A DNA stretch of 64,000 bases from Sulfuricaulis sp049587675 (lineage in GTDB: Bacteria > Pseudomonadota > Gammaproteobacteria > Acidiferrobacterales > Sulfurifustaceae): NCBI RefSeq assembly GCF_049587675.1, contig NZ_JBAVEJ010000048.1:32489-96488 (forward strand), read 5' to 3'. A model generated the notes under the pieces. The model saw nothing but the letters and a program-made list of their open reading frames with translations, was not told the DNA's origin and did no database searches. Below, piece by piece: positions 1 through 8,492 of this stretch (position 1 is its first letter; the number at the start of each line of letters is the position of its first letter). Both the position numbers and the translations under genes were made by a program.

Positions 1-648
1 CGGCACTTTCATCTTGCCGAGATCGTGCAGCAGCGCACCGAGGCCGAGCGTATTCAGTTCCTGTTTTTCCAGTCCCAAGTGCCGTCCCAAGGACAGCGCC
101 AGGACGCAGACGCGCATGCTGTGCTGCGCGGTATACTCGTCTTTCTTTTTCAATTGCGCGAAGCAGGTCAATGCGTCCGGGTTGCGAATGATACTTTCCA
201 CCATCTCGCCGATGACCTTTTTGGCGCCGACGCTGTTAAGGTTTTTGCCCAGGCGCACATCCTCCAGAATGGAGTAAACGAGATTCTTTGTTTCGCGATG
301 GATTTCGCGGACGACTTCGATTTCTTCTTCGAGGCTTGTTTGGTCGTGATAGACGGGTTTTATCAGCGGATGGCTTTCGATTTTGATCAGCAGATCGCGC
401 TCGACTTTCTTGTGGTTCAGCGCTTCTTCGACGACGGCCTTTTCCGCCGGTTTCCGCGGCGGCGGTATCTGATAAAGCTCGGGGGTATCGATGTAGACGT
501 ACTGGCAGTAGCGTTGCAGATCGAGGATCTCGTCCTCGCCGCGGATTTCGAAACCCTGGAACAGAAAAGGCGTTTCGCGCCACGGACGATCCAGATCGCA
601 GACGAACATCCCCACCTTGAGCTGCTGAACGTCGAGTTTTCTTTTCAT
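1..648 (-). CDS. HD-GYP domain protein, probable c-di-GMP phosphodiesterase (partial, C-terminus outside window)
   Basis: The reading frame runs from ATG at 648 off the left edge, giving the first 216 residues. The N-terminal ~120 residues (MKRKLDVQQLKVGMFV..., YVYIDTPELY) look like the DUF3391 domain that precedes many HD-GYP domains. The HD domain begins near residue 160 (YTAQHSMRV) and reaches the LLHDLGKMKVP metal-binding motif at the window edge. The GYP motif would lie outside, so activity cannot be judged. Family knowledge: HD-GYP proteins hydrolyse cyclic di-GMP. It may oppose the diguanylate cyclases at 52-54 kb, which is inference. Confidence is high for the family and moderate for the function. 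Confidence 0.85.
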   Translation of the reverse strand, partial: MKRKLDVQQLKVGMFVCDLDRPWRETPFLFQGFEIRGEDEILDLQRYCQYVYIDTPELYQIPPPRKPAEKAVVEEALNHKKVERDLLIKIESHPLIKPVYHDQTSLEEEIEVVREIHRETKNLVYSILEDVRLGKNLNSVGAKKVIGEMVESIIRNPDALTCFAQLKKKDEYTAQHSMRVCVLALSLGRHLGLEKQELNTLGLGALLHDLGKMKVP

Positions 649-851
649 ATTTTTTAACCCGCCGGCTTCCCGCCATTTTGCCGTTCTGCGAAATATCGGC
701 AGAACAGCTTATATGACGTAATTGTAGGTCAGAATAATCCTACCCCCAAGGAAATGACAATATTCGGTTAACCATTTTTCACAGGCGGCGGACAGGACGG
801 GGAGAAGCTGTCACAATGAATGGCCCATACACCAACTGGAGGAATTCAGGA

Positions 852-1061
852 ATGAGCGGACATACCTATAAAGTCGTGGAGCTGGTGGGTTCGTCCCCCC
901 AGGGTTCGGACGAAGCCATCCGGGGCGCCATCGCCCGTGCCGCCAAGACCCTGCGCAATTTAGACTGGTTCGAGGTGGCCGAGACCCGCGGCCATCTCGT
1001 GAACGGCAAAATCGCGCACTGGCAGGTCAAGATCAAGGTCGGCTTCCGCATGGAGGATTAG
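852..1061 (+). CDS. Dodecin, flavin-binding storage protein
   Basis: A 69-residue protein, MSGHTYKVVELVG..., the usual dodecin length. It carries the typical SSPQGSDEAIRGAIARAAKTL helix region, the LDWFEV tryptophan that stacks on flavin, and the closing HWQVKIKVGFRME strand. Family knowledge: dodecins form hollow dodecamers in the cytoplasm that bind riboflavin, FMN or related flavins. An ATG 36 bases upstream is in frame, but GGAGG at 838-842 lies about nine bases before the ATG at 852 and the family begins here. It stands alone between a divergent HD-GYP gene and a DUF2007 gene. Confidence 0.92.
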   Translation: MSGHTYKVVELVGSSPQGSDEAIRGAIARAAKTLRNLDWFEVAETRGHLVNGKIAHWQVKIKVGFRMED

Positions 1062-1270
1062 TGAGGCGGTATGCAACACGTTGGTAAAGTTACTGCCCTG
1101 AATCCCGGGGTTTGGCCGGGGAACAAGTCGTCTTGCCGCCTCGCTAAACCGAGGATCGTAGGATTTTCATTATTGATTCGGCACGAATCCTCCCGAATCG
1201 AGGAACGCACGGTACAAATGCTTCTGTGCCTCCGTGGCAGCGTTAACGTGCCGGATCAATAAACCCAGCC

Positions 1271-1579
1271 ATGTTCAGGCTGTATACCGCGGCGAATTTG
1301 CCGGAGGCGCATCTGCTCCTGCACCGGCTGGCGCATGCCGGCATCGAGGCGCGTGTGCTCAACGAGCATGCGCAGGGCGGACTGGGCGAGATCCCGTTCA
1401 CGCATGCCTATCCCGAGATCTGGATCATGGAGGAGGCGGACGAGGCGCGGGCGCGACGGATCGTGGTCGAGTTCGAGCAGACCCCTTCCTCGCCGGACAC
1501 GACACGGTGCGCCGCCTGCGGCGAGATGAATCCGCCGGCGTTTGAAATCTGTTGGCGCTGCGGAGGCGTTCTTCGCTGA
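1271..1579 (+). CDS. DUF2007 domain protein with C-terminal zinc ribbon
   Basis: A 102-residue protein. Residues 1-70 (MFRLYTAANLPEAHLLLHRL..., followed by the EIPFTHAYPEIWI segment) match the DUF2007 fold, a small GlnB-like domain called a putative signal-transducing protein. The C-terminus holds a CAAC-x10-CWRC arrangement that should bind zinc. The ligand and role are unknown. It has no clear operon partner: 209 bases separate it from dodecin and the next gene is convergent. Confidence 0.8.
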   Translation: MFRLYTAANLPEAHLLLHRLAHAGIEARVLNEHAQGGLGEIPFTHAYPEIWIMEEADEARARRIVVEFEQTPSSPDTTRCAACGEMNPPAFEICWRCGGVLR

Positions 1580-1633
1580 ACAAACAGCGTCGGACGTATC
1601 AACGATGATACTTGAGAAATTAACGGGGAAACG

Positions 1634-2848
1634 CTAGAGCCGGGTGCTGAGTTCGGCTTCGGCCTGAACCTTGGCGCGCAATAAAAGTTCGGTGACGTTT
1701 ACCCACGCCGTCTTTTTCTCCGAAATCATGCTCGAAAGCCGGCGGGAGAATCTGCCGTAATCTTCCGTCTCGTTTTCGGTCGTCAGAACAGCCGCGTGCT
1801 CGAGGAAGGGAATCAGTCCTTCGATCATCATGAGTTTCTCGCGTTTATTGCGGATATCCTTGTCCTCCTCTTTGGTCTCGAAGTAGGCTTCGGAGTTGTC
1901 GAACATGGTCTCCATCGCCTTGCTGAGGCGGTCGCAGTCCAGGCGGAACATCCCGTAGGAATTCTGATACAGCCGGAACAGCTCCAGCACGATGTCCTTG
2001 AGTTGCAAAAGGCGCGGGTGCTGGCGCAGTGCCTGGGAGAACAGCGCGAAGACGTCGTCGTAGTCCGCCCTCGGCTTCGGGGTCTTGGTGGCGGGCAACA
2101 CCGAATACGACGATATCGTGGGGCTGGAGGAGTCGTCGGTCTTGTTGCGCATCGCGGGGTTTTTGGCCATCTGGCACATCACACGGATGTCCTCGAGTTG
2201 CGCCATGATTTCTTCTTCCTTGTTGTGAGCGTCGCGTTGCGCGAACTGAAGATTGCTCTCGGACTCGCTGTAGTCGAAGGAGGAGACGACGTTCTGCCGA
2301 ATCCGGGTTTCGACATCGCTGCGCGTCTGTGAGCCCAGCACGCCGGCGAGGCGCAGTTTCAGGCGCTCGCGCGCCTCCATGGCGATGCGGTAAATGCTGG
2401 CATAGCGCGCCTCGGTTTCCTTGAACTCCACGTACTGGCGCATATTGTTGTCGAAAGCATCGATCTTGTGCAGCAGTGTTTGTGAAAACGACAGGAACGG
2501 TCCGGCGAAGGCGGCATTTTCTTCGGCACTGAGGGTCATCGTGGCCAGGGCCTGTTTGTACGTGGCTACCTTGTTGCTCACGGTTTGCGCGCCACGGGTG
2601 ATGCCGGAAAGGACGTTGGAGATGCTGGCGAAGGACTGATGAATCTGCTTCGTGGTTTTCAGGATCTCGATGAGTTTGCGCAGCATGGTTTCCTCGCCGC
2701 TGGTGTGCAGGAACAGTGCCTGCAAGCTTTTTTTGGCTTCCTCCAGCAATTCCGGGCGCAGGAGCGCGTTTTCCTCGATGAAGTAGAGCGCGGTCATCGA
2801 GACCAGCGCTTCGCGGTGCTGCGGATCGGTAGATTTTTCGTTGAGCAT
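1634..2848 (-). CDS. Hypothetical cytoplasmic helical protein
   Basis: A protein of about 404 residues from the ATG at 2848 (MLNEKSTDPQHREALVSMTALYF...). The frame stays open for 19 more codons upstream, but the preceding residues look like translated leader. I do not recognise a domain. It is almost wholly helical with many charged heptad-like stretches (ALLRPELLEEAKKSLQALF; EEEIMAQLEDIRVMCQMAK) and a serine-rich linker near residue 250, and has no signal peptide or membrane segment. It is divergent from htpX across about 230 bases. A structural or signalling adaptor role is possible but nothing shows it. Confidence 0.75.
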   Translation of the reverse strand: MLNEKSTDPQHREALVSMTALYFIEENALLRPELLEEAKKSLQALFLHTSGEETMLRKLIEILKTTKQIHQSFASISNVLSGITRGAQTVSNKVATYKQALATMTLSAEENAAFAGPFLSFSQTLLHKIDAFDNNMRQYVEFKETEARYASIYRIAMEARERLKLRLAGVLGSQTRSDVETRIRQNVVSSFDYSESESNLQFAQRDAHNKEEEIMAQLEDIRVMCQMAKNPAMRNKTDDSSSPTISSYSVLPATKTPKPRADYDDVFALFSQALRQHPRLLQLKDIVLELFRLYQNSYGMFRLDCDRLSKAMETMFDNSEAYFETKEEDKDIRNKREKLMMIEGLIPFLEHAAVLTTENETEDYGRFSRRLSSMISEKKTAWVNVTELLLRAKVQAEAELSTRL

Positions 2849-3082
2849 CTTGTCATGCCCGGCGCGGGCGCGGTGTCCTGGTGGCATAAATTGCCGCGGC
2901 GGCAAGTGTCAGGTCAACGTGCATTGCCCGGGAGCTTCCTCTTCATTAATATATCCAATGCATGGCGTCCTGTCGCTACGATTGTTGGTGAGGATTCTTG
3001 CCGGGGATTGAACTTGCAAGGCATCGGCCCCATCTAAGTTTCCGAATATGCCACTGTTTTTTAACAGGAGAATCCTAAATCC

Positions 3083-3970
3083 ATGAAGCGCATTTTGCTG
3101 TTTGTAGCGACCAACATCGCCGTTCTGTTCGTCCTCAGCATCTCGGCCAGCATCCTGATCAGAGTGCTGGGCATTCAGGAAATGCCGGGAGGACTCAACC
3201 TGCAGGCGTTAGTGATCTTTGCCGCGGTGATCGGTTTCGGCGGATCGTTTATCTCACTCGCCATGTCCAAGTGGATGGCCAAGCGGGCGACTGGTGCGAC
3301 AGTCATCGAACAGCCACGCAACAGCACCGAGCAGTGGCTCATCGAAACCGTCCGGCGTCTGGCCAAGCAGGCCGGCATCGGCATGCCCGAAGTGGCGGTT
3401 TACGAGGCCCCGGATGTCAACGCCTTCGCCACCGGCATGAGCCGCGATTCAGCGCTGGTGGCGGTCAGCACCGGCTTGCTGAATGCCATGGACAAGGACG
3501 AGGCGGAGGCGGTGCTGGGCCATGAAATCACGCACGTGTCGAACGGCGACATGGTGACGCTGGCGCTGATCCAGGGCGTGTTAAACACCTTTGTGATCGT
3601 GCTGTCTCGCGTGGTCGGATACTTCGTGGATCGCGTGCTTCTCAAGAACGATCGCGATTCCATGGGCATCGGCTTCTTCGTCAGCAGCATGGTCGCGCAA
3701 ATCTTGCTCGGCATCCTCGCGAGCATGATCGTGATGTGGTTTAGCCGCCAGCGCGAATTCCGTGCTGACGCCGGCGGTGCGAAACTCGCGGGCCGCGACA
3801 AGATGATTGCCGCGCTCAATCGGCTGAAGGCGATGCATGAGCCAGCACAGTTGCCCGATCAGATGGCCGCCTTCGGCATTTCCGGCGCGCCCGGCGGTGG
3901 CCTCAAGCGCTTGTTCATGTCGCACCCGCCGCTGGACGAGCGCATTGCCGCGCTGAAGCAGACACGCTAG
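3083..3970 (+). CDS. htpX: HtpX membrane zinc metalloprotease (M48B)
   Basis: A 295-residue protein of normal HtpX length. Two hydrophobic segments lie at about 4-30 and 40-62. The HEITH zinc motif is at 147-151, followed by two further membrane segments and the REFRADAGGA stretch that supplies the third zinc ligand. Family knowledge: HtpX is an inner-membrane protease that removes damaged membrane proteins together with FtsH and is often heat- or envelope-stress induced. AGGAG at 3068-3072 lies shortly before the ATG. A strong terminator follows directly. Confidence 0.96.
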   Translation: MKRILLFVATNIAVLFVLSISASILIRVLGIQEMPGGLNLQALVIFAAVIGFGGSFISLAMSKWMAKRATGATVIEQPRNSTEQWLIETVRRLAKQAGIGMPEVAVYEAPDVNAFATGMSRDSALVAVSTGLLNAMDKDEAEAVLGHEITHVSNGDMVTLALIQGVLNTFVIVLSRVVGYFVDRVLLKNDRDSMGIGFFVSSMVAQILLGILASMIVMWFSRQREFRADAGGAKLAGRDKMIAALNRLKAMHEPAQLPDQMAAFGISGAPGGGLKRLFMSHPPLDERIAALKQTR

Positions 3971-3985
3971 CTAAGCGTTCAACGC

Positions 3986-4019
3986 AAAAACCCTCCGTGC
4001 CCAGGCACGGAGGGTTTTT
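3986..4019. terminator. Bidirectional rho-independent terminator
   Basis: The stem CCCTCCGTGC (3991-4000) pairs perfectly with GCACGGAGGG (4005-4014) across a CCAG loop. It is flanked by AAAAA on the left and TTTTT on the right, so it can end htpX from the left and the convergent DUF1223 gene from the right. Confidence 0.93.
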
Positions 4020-4040
4020 CTTTTCCAGAGCCGTGAACGG

Positions 4041-4835
4041 TCAGCGGCAAAGCGGCAGCGACAGGGACTGCAGCACCGCGCCGTCGTTGCGATTCTGCAC
4101 GAAAGCCACGACACCCATGTCGGATGCTTTCCAGGATTTGTCCAGCGAAATATCCCGCACGAAATGGACCTTGCCGTTATCTTTCAGCGGCACCGGGCCG
4201 ATGAGCTGCCGTGCCACATACTCGTGATGCAGGGTGAGATTTTGGTTTTCTCCCGCGTCGATGTCGTGGCTGAGGTTGTTTTCATAAACCGCCAGGTACA
4301 AATCCGTTTGTGCCGCCTGACTTAACGTTTCGGCGTCAGCCGTGATGCCGATATTGCGTGCATGGTGTGAAAGCACCAGCGTGATTCTGGCTGGCGGTGC
4401 CGTGGCGTTGATGCGCTTGATCTCGCTATCGGCCCGGCTGTGCCAGCGCGACAGATTCCGGCCATTCAGGACGAATTGGGGCGTAAAAACCGTGCGCATC
4501 CGGTTCAGATCCGCCAGGCGATACTGGCGATCGGTGAACGTCTTTTGCGAATAGCTGTCTTCCCATCCAAGGTCGTTCCAGTAATCCACGTGCAAAGCCA
4601 GCGGCACGACCCGGTTCGGCACCAGCCCGCTCTGCCGTAGCGAGGACAACCAATCGTCGGCCGGTGGACAGCTGCTGCAACCTTCTGACGTGTACAATTC
4701 GAGCAATGGCACCGTGGTGTTCCCGCTGCGCGCGGAACAGGAAAGCTCGGCGGCTAATGAAATGCCGGACAGGCTTGTCAGCAGCGAGGCCGTCAAAATC
4801 AGAGTGATAACTCGCATAGTTGGCCTGTATTTCAC
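4041..4835 (-). CDS. DUF1223 periplasmic thioredoxin-like protein
   Basis: A protein of 264 residues. A signal peptide covers roughly residues 7-28 (MRVITLILTASLLTSLSG... ending ISLAA). It is followed by LLELYTSEGCSSCPPADDWL, the DUF1223 signature with a CSSC pair in a thioredoxin-like fold, then the family's DYWNDLGW and FTPQFVLNG motifs. Family members are exported and presumed redox-active; no substrate is known. The frame opens with GTG at 4835; ATG at 4817 gives a more standard signal peptide and is an equally good start. It is divergent from msrP. Confidence 0.88.
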   Translation of the reverse strand: MKYRPTMRVITLILTASLLTSLSGISLAAELSCSARSGNTTVPLLELYTSEGCSSCPPADDWLSSLRQSGLVPNRVVPLALHVDYWNDLGWEDSYSQKTFTDRQYRLADLNRMRTVFTPQFVLNGRNLSRWHSRADSEIKRINATAPPARITLVLSHHARNIGITADAETLSQAAQTDLYLAVYENNLSHDIDAGENQNLTLHHEYVARQLIGPVPLKDNGKVHFVRDISLDKSWKASDMGVVAFVQNRNDGAVLQSLSLPLCR

Positions 4836-4977
4836 CTCATCTCCCTTTCCCTTAAATTCCCGGGCATGGCAATTAGTCTATTCCCTGCCGGATTGGTTCA
4901 CCGGCGGCGCAGAAGAACTATTAAGAGAGGGTTATGTCTATATTGTCAGGTTTGCCCCGATCGCTTGCCGAGGAACA

Positions 4978-5946
4978 ATGCTGATAAAAAAAACCGTTAC
5001 CATTTCGTCGTCTGAAATCACGTCCAGAGAGGTTTATCAGCAGCGCCGCCGCTTCCTGCGTGAAGCAGGTGCCCTGGCGGTCGCCGGTGTCGGCACAACA
5101 CTGCTGCCCGCGCCGGGAGAAGCCGGCCAGAAATTTCCCAACCTGCGCAAGAGTCCGTATTCGCTCGACGAAAAGACAACATCCTACAGGGACATCACGA
5201 GCTACAACAATTTTTACGAATTCGGTTCCGGCAAAAGCGATCCCTCGGAACGCGCCGGGAATTTCCGTACCTTTCCCTGGAGCGTGGCGATCGAGGGCGA
5301 CGTGAAAAAGCCCGCTGTGTATCAGATGGAAGATCTGCTCAAGCATCATCCTCTGGAGGAGCGCGTCTATCGTCTGCGCTGCGTCGAGGCCTGGTCGATG
5401 GTGGTTCCGTGGGTGGGATTTCCGCTGCGCGATCTCATCCGGCGCGTCGAGCCAACCTCGCGCGCGAAGTATGTCGAATTCACCACGCTGCTCGATCCTG
5501 CGCAGATGCCCGGTCAGCGTCCGGGGCTGCTGGGCGCGGGGCTCGACTGGCCCTATGTCGAGGGATTGCGTCTCGACGAGGCCATGCATCCGCTGACGCT
5601 GCTGGCCGTGGGACTTTACGGCGAAGTGCTGCCGAACCAGAACGGCGCGCCGATCCGGCTCGTGGTGCCGTGGAAATACGGTTTCAAGAGTATCAAGTCG
5701 ATCGTGAAAATCCGTTTCGTGGAGAAACAGCCGCTCACGACCTGGGTGCGCGCCAACTCGCGCGAGTACGGGTTTTATTCCAACGTCAATCCGGCCGTGG
5801 ACCACCCGCGCTGGAGCCAGGCGAGTGAACGGCGTATCGGGGAGGACTCGCTGTTTTCGCCCAAGCGCAAGACGCTGCCGTTCAACGGCTATGCCGACCA
5901 GGTGGCGTCGTTGTATGCTGGCATGGACTTGAAGAAATATTTCTAA
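4978..5946 (+). CDS. msrP: MsrP, periplasmic methionine-sulfoxide reductase molybdopterin subunit
   Basis: A 322-residue protein. A twin-arginine signal (RRRFLREAG, residues 23-31, then a hydrophobic stretch) directs export. The oxidoreductase molybdopterin domain follows, with the molybdenum-ligand cysteine C135 in YRLRCVEAWSMVVPW and the closing motif VPWKYGFKSIKSIVKI. Family knowledge: MsrP (YedY) repairs oxidised methionines in periplasmic proteins with electrons from MsrQ. The frame continues upstream of the ATG at 4978, but that extension overlaps the DUF1223 signal-peptide region and is not family-like. msrQ starts 43 bases downstream. Confidence 0.95.
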   Translation: MLIKKTVTISSSEITSREVYQQRRRFLREAGALAVAGVGTTLLPAPGEAGQKFPNLRKSPYSLDEKTTSYRDITSYNNFYEFGSGKSDPSERAGNFRTFPWSVAIEGDVKKPAVYQMEDLLKHHPLEERVYRLRCVEAWSMVVPWVGFPLRDLIRRVEPTSRAKYVEFTTLLDPAQMPGQRPGLLGAGLDWPYVEGLRLDEAMHPLTLLAVGLYGEVLPNQNGAPIRLVVPWKYGFKSIKSIVKIRFVEKQPLTTWVRANSREYGFYSNVNPAVDHPRWSQASERRIGEDSLFSPKRKTLPFNGYADQVASLYAGMDLKKYF

Positions 5947-5989
5947 GAATTGTTACCGCCAGAACGCCAGGGCCACCAGGAAAATCATC

Positions 5990-6625
5990 TTGGAAAAAAA
6001 CCAAATAGTCAGATGGTTTGTTAAGCCGACGCTTTTTGTGCTGGCGTTGATGCCGCTGGCGTTTCTGGTCTATCGGGCGTTGAACAACGATCTCGGTGCT
6101 AATCCCATTGAAACCATCAACCGCTATACCGGCGATTGGGTGCTGCGGTTCTTGCTGGTCACGCTGGCCGTTACGCCGTTGCGGAGGTTATTTGGCTGGA
6201 ATGCGCTGCTGCGCTACCGGCGGATGCTGGGACTGTTCGCGTTCTTTTACGCCTGCCTGCATTTCCTGTCCTATGCCTGGCTCGATCAGTATTTCGTCCT
6301 CGCGGACATTATCAAGGATGTTGCCAAGCGGCCGTACATCACCGTCGGCTTCGCTTGTCTGCTGATGTTGATACCGCTCGCCGCCACCTCCACGAATGCG
6401 ATGATCCGGCGCCTGGGCGCGCGACGCTGGCAGGCCCTGCATCGCCTGGTATATCTCGTTGGCGTGGGTGGCGTCGTGCATTATCTGTGGCTGGTGAAAT
6501 CCGATCTGCGCGAACCGCTGATTTACGGCGCGATTCTCGCGGCGCTGCTGGGATTCAGGCTGTGGCGCCGGGCGTGGCGGGAGCCGGGCGCCGTCGCCGT
6601 TGCCGCCCGGCAGGCGCTCCCGTGA
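5990..6625 (+). CDS. msrQ: MsrQ, haem-binding membrane subunit of MsrPQ
   Basis: A 211-residue membrane protein with about six transmembrane segments of the ferric-reductase-like fold. Family motifs include NPIETINRYTGDW, RRMLGLFAFFYACLHFLSY, ALHRLVYLVGV and HYLWLVKSD, which contain the haem-ligand histidines. It passes electrons from the quinone pool to MsrP. The start is a TTG at 5990 with CCAGG about nine bases upstream; the first in-frame ATG would cut into the first membrane segment. Its 3' end overlaps the convergent GNAT gene by 71 bases. Confidence 0.93.
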   Translation: MEKNQIVRWFVKPTLFVLALMPLAFLVYRALNNDLGANPIETINRYTGDWVLRFLLVTLAVTPLRRLFGWNALLRYRRMLGLFAFFYACLHFLSYAWLDQYFVLADIIKDVAKRPYITVGFACLLMLIPLAATSTNAMIRRLGARRWQALHRLVYLVGVGGVVHYLWLVKSDLREPLIYGAILAALLGFRLWRRAWREPGAVAVAARQALP

Positions 6626-7076
6626 CCGGATCGAGGTTTTTGCGCATCCTGAGCGCGTCCGTCCCGTCCTCATAAAATTTCCCGGCTATGCCCGTCACCG
6701 CGTAGCCGCCGTTTCGATACAACCGCATCGCCGGCAAATTGTCCGGCCGCACTTCCAATCTAAGATCACGGCAACCGCGATTGCCGGCCTCGGATTCGGC
6801 GGCCGCCAGCAACGCCCGGGCGATGCCGCGGCGCAGATAGTCCGGATGCACGACCAGCGAATAGAGTCGCGCCACGGACGTTCCGCGCCGATAGAGCACC
6901 ACGGCATTTCCGGCAAGCACGCCGTCCTGTTCACAAATCCACACGGAAGCATGGCCGTGTCGCAGGAGACGCCTGAGATTCGTGCGGCTCAGTCGGTCCG
7001 TGGGGAAACGTTCCTCGAGCTGCACCAGCATGGCGAGGTCGTCAATTTTGGCCCGGCGTATTCTCAAGTTCGGCAA
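6555..7076 (-). CDS. GNAT family N-acetyltransferase (RimI-like)
   Basis: The GNAT fold begins at NLRIRRAKIDDLAMLVQLEE. The acetyl-CoA motif appears as VVHPDYLRRGIARALLAAAE (the RxxGxA/G type), followed by LRLEVRPDNLPAMRLYRNGGY, which is close to RimI and other protein or small-molecule acetyltransferases. The frame is open to 7151, but that would overlap the DUF2156 gene by 68 bases. A TTG at 7076 just after that gene's stop gives the family-length start; the choice is uncertain. The C-terminal tail (GAPAGRQRRRRPAPATPG) lies wholly in the overlap with msrQ. The substrate is unknown. Confidence 0.82.
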   Translation of the reverse strand: MPNLRIRRAKIDDLAMLVQLEERFPTDRLSRTNLRRLLRHGHASVWICEQDGVLAGNAVVLYRRGTSVARLYSLVVHPDYLRRGIARALLAAAESEAGNRGCRDLRLEVRPDNLPAMRLYRNGGYAVTGIAGKFYEDGTDALRMRKNLDPVTGAPAGRQRRRRPAPATPGATA

Positions 7077-7083
7077 CCGGAGC

Positions 7084-8190
7084 TCAGACGGGCGCGATGT
7101 CCCGGTCGCTCTCGACGTCCTGTCTTTCGCGACACTCGTGCATCCCTGCACGTCGCAGGCTGATTTTTTCGCCGAACAGCGCCGGACGGTAGCTCATTTT
7201 CACGCGCCGCAGATTTTCGAGGCCCAGGTCGTCGCCGACGTTGATGAAGGTACAGTCGGTGAATTCCTTGACGAATTCGCGGAACAGGAATTGCGCCGAT
7301 CCGGGAATGGCGAAATTGGTTTTTTCCACGAGCACGTTGGCGACATCCGGGGTGATGCGCTCGCCGAAGGTGAAACCTTCCAGCCGCTCGTTGATGAATA
7401 AACACAGGCCTTTCAGGCCGAGCGTGTCGTAATGGGTCAGCGCGCGCTCGATTGCCCGGCGTTCCTGCTCGACCGTGTAGAAGAAATCAGCGATGGCATC
7501 GCCCGACATGTACTGAAGGCGGTTGCGCAACCAGGTATCGATGAGCCCGCGTATGCCGTCCTCATGTTGCGGTCCGAGCCGTTCGAGGCGGTGATCGGGG
7601 TGGACACGGCGGAACTGGTTGATCTCGCCGCGCTTGGTTTTATAGGCATTGCCCCTGAGTTGGACCAGATCTTCCGTGCGGTAGATGTAGTCCGGCAGGC
7701 TGCGCTCGATGAGCCAGCGATCCAGGGATGCCTCGAGCAGGTTCATAAAATCGCGGTACACATATTCGACCGCGCTGAGATAGGCTGTCGGGTTGTACCC
7801 GTCCATGATGCGAAAACAGGCGTCGAGCGCCGCCACCTGATGCGCCGGCTTGCCCAGCGGCGGCAGCAGCATGGTCAGGCAGTGGCCGTTCAGGCTGAAG
7901 AGACAGAAGCAGTCCTCGATGATCTGATAGAAGCCGCTTTTCTGCGACAGCCAGATGATGTTATTGGCGAAGGTGTAATCGGAGAGCGGTGTCGGGATGT
8001 GCCGTACGTAATGGTCGAACAGGGGCTTGGCATCGATCGTGAAAGGATAGAGCCGGTGATTTTCGACGGCGAGATAATGTCGCGGAAGCAGTTCGTTGCT
8101 GTGCAGCGTGAGTACCGGCGCGGGCACGAGGCGGTCGGTAATATGTTTTTCCGTCAGGCTTGGCGGAGGTTCTTCGTTCTGGCTCAGCAC
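7084..8190 (-). CDS. DUF2156 (phosphatidylglycerol lysyltransferase-like) domain protein
   Basis: A 368-residue soluble protein. The DUF2156 domain has two GNAT-like halves. The second half is recognisable in TYDTLGLKGLCLFINERLEGFTFGE, then VLVEKTNFAIPGSAQFLFREF and FINVGDDLGLENLRRVKMSYRP. This is the catalytic-domain family of MprF-type aminoacyl-lipid synthases, but the N-terminal membrane part is missing, as in many bacterial stand-alone copies of unknown substrate. It is followed by the GNAT gene on the same strand and probably co-transcribed with it. Confidence 0.85.
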   Translation of the reverse strand: MLSQNEEPPPSLTEKHITDRLVPAPVLTLHSNELLPRHYLAVENHRLYPFTIDAKPLFDHYVRHIPTPLSDYTFANNIIWLSQKSGFYQIIEDCFCLFSLNGHCLTMLLPPLGKPAHQVAALDACFRIMDGYNPTAYLSAVEYVYRDFMNLLEASLDRWLIERSLPDYIYRTEDLVQLRGNAYKTKRGEINQFRRVHPDHRLERLGPQHEDGIRGLIDTWLRNRLQYMSGDAIADFFYTVEQERRAIERALTHYDTLGLKGLCLFINERLEGFTFGERITPDVANVLVEKTNFAIPGSAQFLFREFVKEFTDCTFINVGDDLGLENLRRVKMSYRPALFGEKISLRRAGMHECRERQDVESDRDIAPV

Positions 8191-8492
8191 TTATTTCTCC
8201 TCGATAGATCGCCAGCGCGTGATGCGACGCCGCACAAGGCTGGGAAACAGGGATGGGAGCGACAGCGTCGGCACGAAACCCGGTGCCAATGCCATGGACG
8301 CTGCCGTAAAACGGAGCAAATCGGGCTATCCATCGACATGGTTGATGGAAGCGAGCGCAAAGCGGGATTGGCTTTCAGAAACAATCAGTTGAAAATCGAG
8401 CGTGGCTTGGCTGGCATCTTTATAGGGGTGGGCTTGCCACCAATAAAGCGAAATGAAATGATTGACTCGATAAAAGAATTTGCTGGAACGAG
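8191..8492. other. Divergent intergenic region
   Basis: 302 bases lie between the minus-strand DUF2156 gene and the plus-strand LysR gene, so both promoters must be here. I see no strong palindrome; CCATC...GATGG near 8331-8349 is a weak 5-base inverted repeat. An A/T-richer stretch at 8440-8480 is the likely promoter zone of the regulator gene. Confidence 0.4.

Noticed and set aside
1071..1262. 63-residue open frame between dodecin and the DUF2007 gene
   Set aside because: No ribosome-binding site, no recognisable domain and a composition like translated leader.
4690..4977. 96-codon N-terminal extension of MsrP
   Set aside because: It runs through the DUF1223 signal-peptide region on the other strand, and the Tat signal must be at the N-terminus.
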